The position numbers and the translations under genes were made by a program. From Pseudonocardia kujensis (GTDB taxonomy: Bacteria; Actinomycetota; Actinomycetes; Mycobacteriales; Pseudonocardiaceae): 48,107 nucleotides of DNA. The notes under the pieces were generated by a model that was not told the DNA's origin, made no database searches, and was given only the letters and a program-made list of their open reading frames with translations. This document shows positions 30,927-39,600 of this stretch, piece by piece; the first letter of the stretch is position 1, and each line of letters starts with the position of its first letter. Location of the stretch: positions 1 to 48,107 of the forward strand of contig NZ_JAJSOK010000062.1 in the NCBI RefSeq assembly GCF_021283305.1, read 5' to 3'.

Positions 30927-32663
30927 ATGACGCTCGACGAGCGCGAGCGCACGGTCCGGGTGGCCCGCGAGGACTTCCTGTCCGGGGAGCGCCCCAGCGC
31001 GCGGCTGCGGCCGGAGATCGCCTCGTCGTGGCGCCGCTGCCGGCTCTCCGGGGTCGAGGCCGACGCCGACTCCGTCCCCTACGAACCGCTGCTCGGCGCC
31101 AACCGGCTGCTCACCACGGCGGCCACCCCGGTGCTCGACTGGCTCGCCGACCAGCTCACCGGCGGCACCGCCGTGATCCTCGCCGACGCCGACGCCCGGA
31201 TCCTCGACCGCCGCGCCGAGGGCCAGACCCTGTCCCGGCACCTCGACCGGGTGCTCTGCGCCCCCGGCTTCAACTTCGGCGAGGAGCACATCGGGACCAA
31301 CGGCGTGGGCAGCGTCCTGGAGTCCCCGGGGCCGGTGATGATCGCCGGGGCCGAGCACTACCGGGACAACCTGCAGGGCTTCACGTGCGTCGGCACGCCG
31401 CTGCGGCACCCGGTGCACCGCCGCCTGGTCGGGGTGCTCGACGTGTGCTGCCGCTACGACGACACCAACGGCCTGATGACCCCGCTGCTGCTCTCGGCCT
31501 CGCGGGAGATCGAGTCCCGGATGTACGCCGAGTCGTCGCTGCGCGAGCGGATGCTGCTGGAGGAGTTCCTCAAGGTCTCCCGCCGGACGTCCGCGGCGGT
31601 CGTCACCCTGAACCAGGACTTCATCATCACCAACACCGCGGCGGCGTCGCTGCTCGACCCGGCCGACCACGCCCTGCTGTGGGAGTGGGCGTCGGGCTCG
31701 ATGCCCCGGCGCGGGGAGTTCGCCGGAGAGGTCCGGCTGAGCCGGGACGTCGTGTTGCACGGGCGGGCGCGAACCGTCGGCGAGGTGCGGGACGGCCCCG
31801 CGGGGGTGTTGGTCGAGCTGCGCCGGCCCGCGAACGGCTCGCCGCACCGCCGCCGGGACGCGCCGCGGCCACACGAGGCGGACCTCCTGCCCGGCCGCAG
31901 CGCGGCGTGGCGGCGGGCGCTGGCCGAGCTGGCCGCGGCCGACCGCTCGGGCCTCGACGTCCTGGTCACGGGCGAGCCGGGGGTCGGCAAGCTGCGCGCG
32001 ACGGAGCGGCTCGGCGACCCGGACCGTACGGTGCTCGACGCCGCGCTCGCCGTCGTCGACCCCGGTTGGCCGGACCAGGTGCGGCGCCGCCTCGGCCTGC
32101 CCGGGACGCTGGTGCTGCGACACCTCGACCGCACCCCGGAGCCGCTCCTCCCCACGATCGCCGCCCTGCTCGACGGGCCGCGGTCCGCACGGGTCGTGGC
32201 GACGGCGGACGGGTCCTCCGACTGCCGGTTGCTCGACCACTTCCCCGCGCGGGTCGAGCTGCCGCCGCTGCGGCACCGCCCGGAGGACATCCCCGACATC
32301 GCGCCGGTCCTGCTGGCCCGGGGCGAGGGCCCGGCGCCGCGGCTGCAGGCCCAGGCGGTGCAGGCGCTGATGGCGCTGGAGTGGCGGGGCAACGTCCGCG
32401 AGCTCGCCGCGGTCCTCGGCTCGGCGCGGCTGCGGTCGATGGGCGGCGACATCGCGCTGTCCCACCTGCCCGCCGAGCACCGTCGCGCCGTGAACGGGCC
32501 GTCGCTGCCCACGCTCAAGCGCAGCGAGCGCGAGGCGATCCTCGAGGCGCTCTCCGACGCGAACGGCAACAAGCTCGCCGCGGCCGGGCGGCTGGGCATC
32601 GCCCGCTCCACGCTCTACCGCAAGATGCGGGCGCTCGGGATCGACGACAAGCGCTGGGCCTGA
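30927..32663 (+). CDS. AcoR-like regulator with degenerate AAA+ domain
   Basis: A 578-residue protein with the layout of sigma-54 activators of the AcoR/MimR type: a GAF-like sensor (about 60-200, with FNFGEEHIGTNGVG), a PAS-like stretch (about 205-260), an AAA+ region (about 315-520) and a Fis-type helix-turn-helix (548-570, GNKLAAAGRLGIARSTLYRKM). The Walker A (GEPGVGK, 349-355) survives, but Walker B is changed (GTLVLRHLDR) and no GAFTGA sigma-54 contact loop is present. Actinobacteria lack sigma-54, so it likely works as a conventional regulator. ATG 30927 has GGAGG 10 bases upstream; GTG 30921 is an alternative. It is divergent from the monooxygenase. Confidence 0.85.
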   Translation: MTLDERERTVRVAREDFLSGERPSARLRPEIASSWRRCRLSGVEADADSVPYEPLLGANRLLTTAATPVLDWLADQLTGGTAVILADADARILDRRAEGQTLSRHLDRVLCAPGFNFGEEHIGTNGVGSVLESPGPVMIAGAEHYRDNLQGFTCVGTPLRHPVHRRLVGVLDVCCRYDDTNGLMTPLLLSASREIESRMYAESSLRERMLLEEFLKVSRRTSAAVVTLNQDFIITNTAAASLLDPADHALLWEWASGSMPRRGEFAGEVRLSRDVVLHGRARTVGEVRDGPAGVLVELRRPANGSPHRRRDAPRPHEADLLPGRSAAWRRALAELAAADRSGLDVLVTGEPGVGKLRATERLGDPDRTVLDAALAVVDPGWPDQVRRRLGLPGTLVLRHLDRTPEPLLPTIAALLDGPRSARVVATADGSSDCRLLDHFPARVELPPLRHRPEDIPDIAPVLLARGEGPAPRLQAQAVQALMALEWRGNVRELAAVLGSARLRSMGGDIALSHLPAEHRRAVNGPSLPTLKRSEREAILEALSDANGNKLAAAGRLGIARSTLYRKMRALGIDDKRWA

Positions 32664-32664
32664 G

Positions 32665-33480
32665 TCACTCCCCGAGCCGTTCGGCCAGGGCGATCGCATC
32701 GAACGGGGCGTGCACCTTGACGTCGTTGTCGAAGTAGACGAGCACGTCGAGGCCCGCCGCGAGCCAGCCCCGGATCCGGTCGGCCCACACGTCCAGCGCC
32801 TCCGGCGTGTAGCCGCTGACGTAGAGCTCCTGGTCGCCGTGCAGCCGGACGTAGACGTGGTCGCTGGTCACGTCGGTGAGGAAGGGCCACTTGCCGGCGG
32901 TGTCCGCGACCACCAGGCCGACGTCGTGCTCCCGCAGGAGGTCGAGGAAGGCCGGGTCGCGGAAGCTCTCGTGCCGGACCTCCACGGCGTGCCGCAGCGG
33001 GCGGTCGGCGTCGGTCTCCAGCAGGTTGCGACCCTCGAGGCGCTCGTCGTGCTCCTTCGCGAGCGCGGCCGCGCCGGCGGTGGTGTGCGGCAGCAGCTCG
33101 AGGAAGGCCCGCATCCGGGCCGGGTCGAACCGCATCCGCGGCGGCAGCTGCCACAGCACCGGACCGAGCTTGGGGCCGAGCGCCAGCACGCCGGAGGCGA
33201 AGAAGTTGGCCACCGGGGTGCGGACCTCGCGCAGCTGCTTCAGGTGGGTGACGAACCGCGGCCCCTTGACCGCGAACAGGAAGTCCGGCGGCGTCTCCTC
33301 CCGCCAGCTCACCCAGCTCTCGGGCCGGTGCAACGAGTAGAAGGACCCGTTGACCTCGATCGACGACACCGCGCGCGAGAGGTACTCCAGCTCGCGGCGC
33401 TGGGCGAGGCCCTTGGGGTAGAACACGCCCCGCCACGGCGGGTACCGCCAGCCCGACGTCCCGGTCCGCACCTCGGCCAC
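32665..33480 (-). CDS. DUF72 (YecE-like) protein
   Basis: A 271-residue TIM-barrel-like DUF72 protein: TGTSGWRYPPWRGVFYP at the start, SSIEVNGSFYSLHRPESW, FLFAVKGPRFVTHLKQL, AVEVRHESF, VYVRLHGDQELYVSGYT and VYFDNDVKVHAPFDA in the usual order. The family is widespread and has conserved pocket residues suggesting a hydrolase or nuclease-like activity, but no function is established. GTG 33480 is 28 bp from the divergent M20 gene. The 3' end meets the AcoR-like gene with a single base between them. Confidence 0.92.
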   Translation of the reverse strand: MAEVRTGTSGWRYPPWRGVFYPKGLAQRRELEYLSRAVSSIEVNGSFYSLHRPESWVSWREETPPDFLFAVKGPRFVTHLKQLREVRTPVANFFASGVLALGPKLGPVLWQLPPRMRFDPARMRAFLELLPHTTAGAAALAKEHDERLEGRNLLETDADRPLRHAVEVRHESFRDPAFLDLLREHDVGLVVADTAGKWPFLTDVTSDHVYVRLHGDQELYVSGYTPEALDVWADRIRGWLAAGLDVLVYFDNDVKVHAPFDAIALAERLGE

Positions 33481-33495
33481 GTGGTCATCCTGGCC

Positions 33496-33501
33496 TAGGG
33501 T
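33496..33501 (+). promoter_or_regulatory. -10 box of a leaderless gene
   Basis: TAGGGT ends seven bases before GTG 33509 and supports that start over the in-frame GTG at 33500, which overlaps the box. Confidence 0.5.
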
Positions 33502-33508
33502 GCGGCAG

Positions 33509-34816
33509 GTGCGCAGCGAACCCGTCCCGCCCGCCGACGGCTACCTCCGCGCCCTGGTGGCCGCGACCGAGCGGGCGGTCGCCGACGCCGAACCGCTCGG
33601 CTCGGACCACGCCGGGGCCTCCGCGGAGCTCCGCGACCCCGTCGCCGACGCCGTCGTCGAGCTGGGCGACGAGCTGGTGGCGCTGAGCCGCGACCTGCAC
33701 GCCCACCCCGAGACCTCCTTCGCCGAGCACCGTTCCGTCGCTGCCGTGGCCGACCTGCTGAAGCGGCACGGGCACGAGGCGGAGGTCGGGATCGCCGGGC
33801 TGGAGACGGCGTTGCGCGTGGGCGTCGGCGACGACGGGCCCCACGTCGGCATCCTCGCCGAGTACGACGCCCTCCCGGGGATCGGGCACGGCTGCGGCCA
33901 CAACGTCATCTGCACGACGGCGGTCGGCGCGTACCTCGCGCTCGCCGGCCGGGCACCGGGGCGGGTCACCCTGTTCGGCACGCCCGCCGAGGAGGGCGGG
34001 GGCGGCAAGGAGACGATGGCGCGGGCCGGGGTGTTCGACGACGTCGACGCCGTCGTGATGCTCCACCCCTTCTCCCACGACGTCGCCATGCACCCGTTCC
34101 TCGGCCGCCGGCAGGTGGAGATGGTGTTCCGCGGGGTGGCGGCGCACGCCGCGGCACAGCCGTTCATGGGCCGCAACGCCCTCGACGCCGCCGTGGCCGC
34201 CTACACCGGGGTCGCGGCGCTGCGCCAGCACCTCCCGCCGGGCGACCGGCTGCACGGGGTGTTCACCGACGGCGGGTCGCGCCCCAACGTCGTCCCGGAC
34301 CGGGCGGCGCTGCTGTTCTACGTCCGCTCGACGGAGCCGGACACCCTGCGGGACCTGGCGGCGCGCGTCACGGCGATCGCCGAGGGCGCAGCGCTGATGC
34401 ACGGTTGCGGTGTCGAGCTCACCTGGGACGAGAAGCCCGCCTACCTGCCGATCCGGCACAACCGGGCGCTGGCCGGGCGGTGGGCCGTCAACCAGCGCGA
34501 GTGCGGCCGGACGCCGCTCGCCCCCGGTGTCGTCCCCGAGTTCCTCACCGGCTCCACCGACCTGGGGAACCTGAGCTACCGGATGCCCGCCATCCACCCG
34601 ATGCTCGCGATCTCGGGGCCCACGGACTCGCTGCACACCGTCGAGTTCGCCGAGGCGGCGGGCGGACCGGGCGGCGACGCGGGGGTCCGCGACGGCGCCC
34701 TCGGCCTCGCCCTCACGGCCCTGGACTACCTCGCCGACCCGGCGCTGCGCGAGGCCGTGCACGCCGAGTTCGAGGCGCAGGGCGGGGCGGTCGACGTGCC
34801 GCACTATTTCGACTGA
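33509..34816 (+). CDS. M20 family metallo-amidohydrolase
   Basis: A 435-residue zinc-dependent peptidase/amidohydrolase of the M20D group (AbgB/IAA-amino-acid hydrolase-like). Features: DLHAHPETSFAEHRS, ILAEYDALPGIGHGCGHNVI (metal ligands in GCGHN), GTPAEEGGGGK with the catalytic/metal Glu, and VAAHAAAQPFMGRNALDA in the lid domain. Members cleave N-acyl amino acids or p-aminobenzoyl-glutamate; substrate not evident. The start is chosen by the TAGGGT box. The stop codon lies inside the first unit of the 31-bp tandem repeat, so the repeat array begins within this gene's end. Confidence 0.9.
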   Translation: MRSEPVPPADGYLRALVAATERAVADAEPLGSDHAGASAELRDPVADAVVELGDELVALSRDLHAHPETSFAEHRSVAAVADLLKRHGHEAEVGIAGLETALRVGVGDDGPHVGILAEYDALPGIGHGCGHNVICTTAVGAYLALAGRAPGRVTLFGTPAEEGGGGKETMARAGVFDDVDAVVMLHPFSHDVAMHPFLGRRQVEMVFRGVAAHAAAQPFMGRNALDAAVAAYTGVAALRQHLPPGDRLHGVFTDGGSRPNVVPDRAALLFYVRSTEPDTLRDLAARVTAIAEGAALMHGCGVELTWDEKPAYLPIRHNRALAGRWAVNQRECGRTPLAPGVVPEFLTGSTDLGNLSYRMPAIHPMLAISGPTDSLHTVEFAEAAGGPGGDAGVRDGALGLALTALDYLADPALREAVHAEFEAQGGAVDVPHYFD

Positions 34817-34935
34817 GCGGAGCTTGCGGAGCGAACATCGGCACTGAGCGAAGCTTGCGGAGCGAACATCGGCACTGAGCGAAGCTTGTGGAGCGAACAT
34901 CGGCACTGAGCGGGGCCTGCGGAGCGAACATCGGG
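34812..34935. repeat. 31-bp tandem repeat, four copies
   Basis: Four units start at 34812, 34843, 34874 and 34905. Each begins ACTGAGCG and ends GAGCGAACATCGG. Copies differ by a few substitutions (AAGCTT, AGCTTG, GGGCCT) and by no indels. The first copy contains the M20 stop codon. The last ends about 14 bp before the promoter box of the beta-lactamase-fold gene. Low divergence suggests recent amplification or an active short repeat family. Confidence 0.92.
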
Positions 34936-34948
34936 CACCGCCGCCAAC

Positions 34949-34954
34949 TACGCT
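34949..34954 (+). promoter_or_regulatory. -10 box of a leaderless gene
   Basis: TACGCT ends six bases before GTG 34961, without a ribosome-binding site. Identical in sequence and spacing to the box at 20059-20064. Confidence 0.55.
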
Positions 34955-34960
34955 CGACCC

Positions 34961-35779
34961 GTGGATCTCGCCCGCGCCACGCGCGCCGTCCTGGACTGGC
35001 CCGTCGACCACGTCGCCGCCGCGGTGGTGGGAACCGACGGCGAGGTCCGCGCGACGGCGGGGGACCTCGACCGGGAGTTCCGCCTCGCCTCGGTGACCAA
35101 GCTGCTCTCCGCGTACGCCGTGCTCGTCGCGGTCGAGGAGGGCGCGATCGAGTGGGACGACCCGGCCGGCCCCGAGGGCTCCACGATCCGGCACCTCGCC
35201 GCACACACCTCCGGCCTCGCCTTCGACTCCGACGACGTCCAGGCGAAGCCGGGCACCCGGCGGATCTACTCGAACGCCGGGTTCACGGTGCTCGGCGACG
35301 CGATCGCCAAGGCCAGCGGCATCGCGTTCCCGGAGTACCTGCGCGAGGCGGTCCTCGCCCCGCTCGGGCTCGACGCGACCGAGCTGCGCGGCCCCGCGGG
35401 CTCCGGTGCGTTCTCCACGGCGGCGGACATGACGCGGTTCGCCGCCGAGCTGCTGGCGCCCACGCTCGTCGCGCCGGCGACCTTCGCCGAGGCCACCGGG
35501 GTCGTCTTCCCGGGCCTCAACGGCGTGCTGCCCGGCTACGGCTCGCAGCGCCCCAACGACTGGGGCCTCGGCTTCGAGATCCGCGGCGGCAAGAGCCCGC
35601 ACTGGACCGGCACCCGCAACTCGCCGCGCACCTTCGGGCACTTCGGCCAGTCCGGGACCTTCCTGTGGGTCGACCCCGACGCGGGCGCCGCCTGCGTGGT
35701 GCTCACCGACCGGAAGTTCGGCGAGTGGGCCGTCGAGGCCTGGACGCCGTACAACGACGGGATCGTCGACGCCCTGTGA
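34961..35779 (+). CDS. Serine beta-lactamase-fold hydrolase (class C/esterase type)
   Basis: A 272-residue beta-lactamase/penicillin-binding-fold protein. The nucleophile motif is SVTK (Ser44, Lys47), the second is YSN (103-105), and the third is HFGQSG near residue 230, a HxG-type KTG box. There is no signal peptide, so a cytoplasmic esterase or peptidase is more likely than a secreted resistance enzyme. The protein is shorter than typical members (about 350-400). GTG 34961 is supported by a TACGCT box. A 12-bp direct duplication (35768-35791) spans the stop codon. Confidence 0.85.
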   Translation: MDLARATRAVLDWPVDHVAAAVVGTDGEVRATAGDLDREFRLASVTKLLSAYAVLVAVEEGAIEWDDPAGPEGSTIRHLAAHTSGLAFDSDDVQAKPGTRRIYSNAGFTVLGDAIAKASGIAFPEYLREAVLAPLGLDATELRGPAGSGAFSTAADMTRFAAELLAPTLVAPATFAEATGVVFPGLNGVLPGYGSQRPNDWGLGFEIRGGKSPHWTGTRNSPRTFGHFGQSGTFLWVDPDAGAACVVLTDRKFGEWAVEAWTPYNDGIVDAL

Positions 35780-36173
35780 GACGCCCTGTGAGCAGCCCGT
35801 AGGCGGGCGGATCCGGAACGTGACCCACGACACCCTCCCGAACCGGGAATCATCCGCGGGTCCCACCCGTTGGAGCACATGTCCGAGCCGGGCGAGCAGT
35901 GTCCCCGGGCCGCAACAGATAAACGCCACCGCGGAATACCGTACGGCTGGAGCCGCGGTGTGCCACTCGCCGCGAGGCGACCTGCGTCCGGCTCGGACCC
36001 CATCGTCGACCAGGGAATTTCTCCCCGGCCGCGTGGGTTGAAGGAAGCGTCCGGATCGGGCGGACTCCGTGTCCCCGGGTCTCACCCCCTGCCGCTGCGA
36101 GCGGCCACGCGCCGAGAGGCGACCGGCCGTCCGTCCGGGCCTTCCCACCCCTACTTCGCTCGAGGAGCACGCC
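35780..36173. other. Long non-coding gap before the 86-residue protein gene
   Basis: Contains the second copy of the 12-bp duplication at its left end and, at its right end, the ribosome-binding site of the next gene. Between them I see no gene, RNA or clear promoter. Local GC drops somewhat around 35910-36030. Confidence 0.4.
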
Positions 36174-36434
36174 ATGAAGGGCGACCGCGTCGAGATCGTG
36201 GTCGACGCCGGCAGCGGCACCACCAAGACCTACGAGGTCGAGGCGACCCGCGCCGGGCGCCGGGTCGACATCGCGCAGACCCGCGGGACCGTCGAGGTCA
36301 GCGAGGTCACCCGCGGGGGCACGGCCGTGCGCACCGCCCGTTTCCTGGCCGGCCGCGTGATCGCGCTCGTCGAGCACCCGGCCGCCGACGAGCCGGTGGC
36401 CGAGGAGATCACCCGGTCCCTCCGCTCGGCCTGA
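36174..36434 (+). CDS. Small conserved protein of unknown function
   Basis: An 86-residue protein without signal peptide or membrane helix. The sequence alternates short strands (RVEIVVDAG, KTYEVEATRAGRRVDIAQT, VEVSEVTRGG, VRTARFLAGRVIALVEH), so a small beta-sandwich or barrel is likely. The acidic end is helical. ATG 36174 follows GAGGAG, good evidence for translation. I do not recognise the family. Its neighbour downstream is hrpA after 171 bp; nothing links the two functionally. Confidence 0.7.
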   Translation: MKGDRVEIVVDAGSGTTKTYEVEATRAGRRVDIAQTRGTVEVSEVTRGGTAVRTARFLAGRVIALVEHPAADEPVAEEITRSLRSA

Positions 36435-36605
36435 CGGGCCGCAAACCCGTCGCGCCGCACCGCTCCGCCGACCAGACTGAGCCGGCGCGGGCGTGCTCCA
36501 CGGTGTGATCCACACCGCCCGCCGGAACAGATCCTCCGGCCGGGCCGTTGGACGACGTGCCCGCCGGGCGCGGTCCTCGCCCCCGACAGGCAGACTTGAC
36601 GAACG

Positions 36606-39600
36606 ATGACCTCCATCCGAACCACCGGGAACACGGCTGCGCGCACGGGCGATCCCTCTGCACGCACCGACGTTCCCCTCCCGTCCGGTCCGCATCCCAC
36701 CACCGCGACCGGACCCGCCGCCCCGCAGGCCGCGGCAGCGCCCCAGAACGGCAGCGCTGCGGCCCCGGAGAGCGGCGACCGGACCCGCCGCCGTCCACCC
36801 CGCCGGCGCGGGTCCCGGGGCCGGAGCGCACCCGCCGAGAGGCGGGGGAACGCGCCCGGCCCCGCCAGCGCCTCTCCCGACGGCCGCCCCGCCGAGGAGC
36901 GCCGTGAGTCCGGGAACGGCCGTCGCCGTGGCCCGCGTCCCGAGCGCACCGAACCCGCCGGGCCGTCCGCCCCGTCGCTGCCCGCGGAGGTCCTCGCCGA
37001 CCTCGAACGCCGCATCGCCCGGCTGGGCCCGCAGGACGCGGCCCGCCTGACCCGCCGGTTCCGCGGCGCGCGTCGCTCCGGCGACGGCACCGCCCAGCAG
37101 GCCGTGGCCGACGCCGTCGCCGCGGCCGAGCACCGCCTCGAGCGCCGGCGCACCGCGCTGCCCCGGATCGCCTACCCGGCCGCGCTGCCCGTCAGCGCGC
37201 GCCGCGAGGACATCGCCGCCGCGATCCGCGACAACCAGGTCGTGATCGTCGCCGGTGAGACGGGCTCCGGGAAGACCACGCAGCTGCCCAAGATCTGCCT
37301 CGAGCTGGGCCGCGGCGTCACCGGAATGATCGGCCACACCCAGCCGCGGCGGCTCGCCGCCCGCACCGTCGCCGCCCGTATCGCCGAGGAGCTCGGCACC
37401 GAGCTGGGCGACCTCGTCGGCTGGAAGGTCCGCTTCACCGACCAGGTGGGCGACCGCACGATGGTCAAGCTGATGACGGACGGCATCCTGCTCGCCGAGC
37501 TCACCGGCGACCGGGACCTGCTGCAGTACGACACGCTCATCATCGACGAGGCGCACGAGCGCAGCCTCAACATCGACTTCATCCTGGGCTACCTCACGCA
37601 GCTGCTGCCCCGGCGCCCCGACCTCAAGGTGATCATCACCTCGGCGACGATCGACCCCGAGCGGTTCGCGCGGCACTTCGGCACGGCCGGGCAGCCCGCC
37701 CCGATCGTCGAGGTCTCCGGCCGCTCCTATCCCGTCGAGGTGCGCTACCGGCCCGTCGTCGACCCCGACGACCCCGACGCCGACCCGGACCGCGAGGAGA
37801 TCGACGCGATCGGCGACGCCGTCACCGAGCTGCAGCGCGAGGGCCCCGGCGACATCCTCGTGTTCCTGCCCGGCGAGCGGGAGATCCGCGACACGGCGGA
37901 CGCGTTGACGCGCCGGAACCTCCGCAACACCGAGATCCTGCCGCTCTACGCCCGGCTGACCACCGCCGAGCAGCAGCGCGTCTTCGCCCCGCACCCCGGC
38001 AACCGGATCGTGCTGGCCACCAACGTGGCCGAGACCTCGCTGACGGTCCCCGGCATCAAGTACGTGATCGACACGGGCACCGCCCGCATCTCGCGCTACT
38101 CCCGGCGGCTCAAGGTGCAGCGGCTGCCGATCGAGAAGGTGTCGCAGGCCAGCGCCAACCAGCGCGCCGGCCGCTGTGGCCGCACGTCGGACGGCATCTG
38201 CATCCGGCTCTACGCCGAGGACGACTTCGACGCGCGGCCCGAGTTCACCGACCCGGAGATCCTGCGCACCAACCTGGCGTCGGTCGTGCTGCAGATGATC
38301 GCGCTGGACCTGGGCGAGATCTCCGCGTTCCCGTTCGTGGAGCCGCCGGACAAGCGCGACGTCGCCGACGGCCTCGCCCTGCTGCACGAGCTGGGCGCGG
38401 TCGACAACGGCGCGCTGACCGGGGTGGGCCAGGCCCTCGCCCGGCTGCCCGTCGACCCCCGGCTGGGCCGGATGCTGGTGGAGGCCAACCGGACCGGCTG
38501 CCTCACCGAGGTGCTGGTGATCGCCGCGGCGCTGTCGGTGCAGGACCCGCGCGAGCGCCCGACCGAACAGCGCCAGGCCGCCGACGAGAAGCACAACCGC
38601 TTCCGCGTGGAGGGCTCGGACTTCCTGGCGTTCGTCACGCTCTGGCAGTACCTGGCCGAGCAGCGGGCGGCGCTGTCCGGCAACCGGTTCCGCCGTACGC
38701 TGCGCGAGGAGTTCCTGCACTACCTGCGCATCCGCGAGTGGTGGGACCTGCACGGCCAGCTCTGCCAGGCCGCGCGGTCGGCCGGGATGACCGCCAACGA
38801 CGCGCCCGCCGACCCCGACCGGATCCACCAGGCGTTGCTCTCCGGGCTGCTGTCCCAGGTGGGCCTGCTGGAGGAGACGGACAAGCGCAAGGACGTGAAG
38901 GAGCGCCCCAGGAAGGATCGGCCCGGCGCGCGGGAGTACCTCGGGGCCCGCAACGCGAGGTTCGCGATCTGGCCCGGCTCGGCGCTGGCGAAGAAGCCGC
39001 CGCGCTGGGTGATGGCGGCCGAGCTCGTCGAGACGTCCCGGCTGTGGGCGCGGACCGTCGCGCGCATCGAGCCGGAGTGGATCGAGCCGCTCGCCGGACA
39101 TCTCGTCAAGAAGACGTATTCGGAGCCGCACTGGTCCCGCAAGCGCGCGAGCGCGGTCGCGACCGAGCGGGTGACGCTGCACGGCATCCCCGTGATCGCC
39201 GACCGGACCGTGGAGTTCGGCCGCATCGACCCCGAGGTGTCCCGCGACCTGTTCCTGCGGCACGCCCTCGTGGAGGGCGACTGGGAGACCCGGCACCGGT
39301 TCTTCCACGCCAACCGGGAGCTGCTCGACGACGCCGAGGAGCTCGAGCACCGCGCCCGGCGCCGTGACCTCGTGGTCGACGAGGACACCCTCTTCGACTT
39401 CTACGACCGGCGGGTGCCGGCGTCCGTGGTGTCCGGACGGCACTTCGACTCCTGGTGGAAGAAGGAGTCGCGGCGGAGCCCGGACCTGCTCGACTTCACC
39501 CTCGAGATGCTGGAGACCGAGGCCGCGCGCGGGGTCGACCGCGCCGCGTACCCGGACCACGTCGCCGCCGGCGGGCTGACCCTGCCGCTGTCGTACGCGT

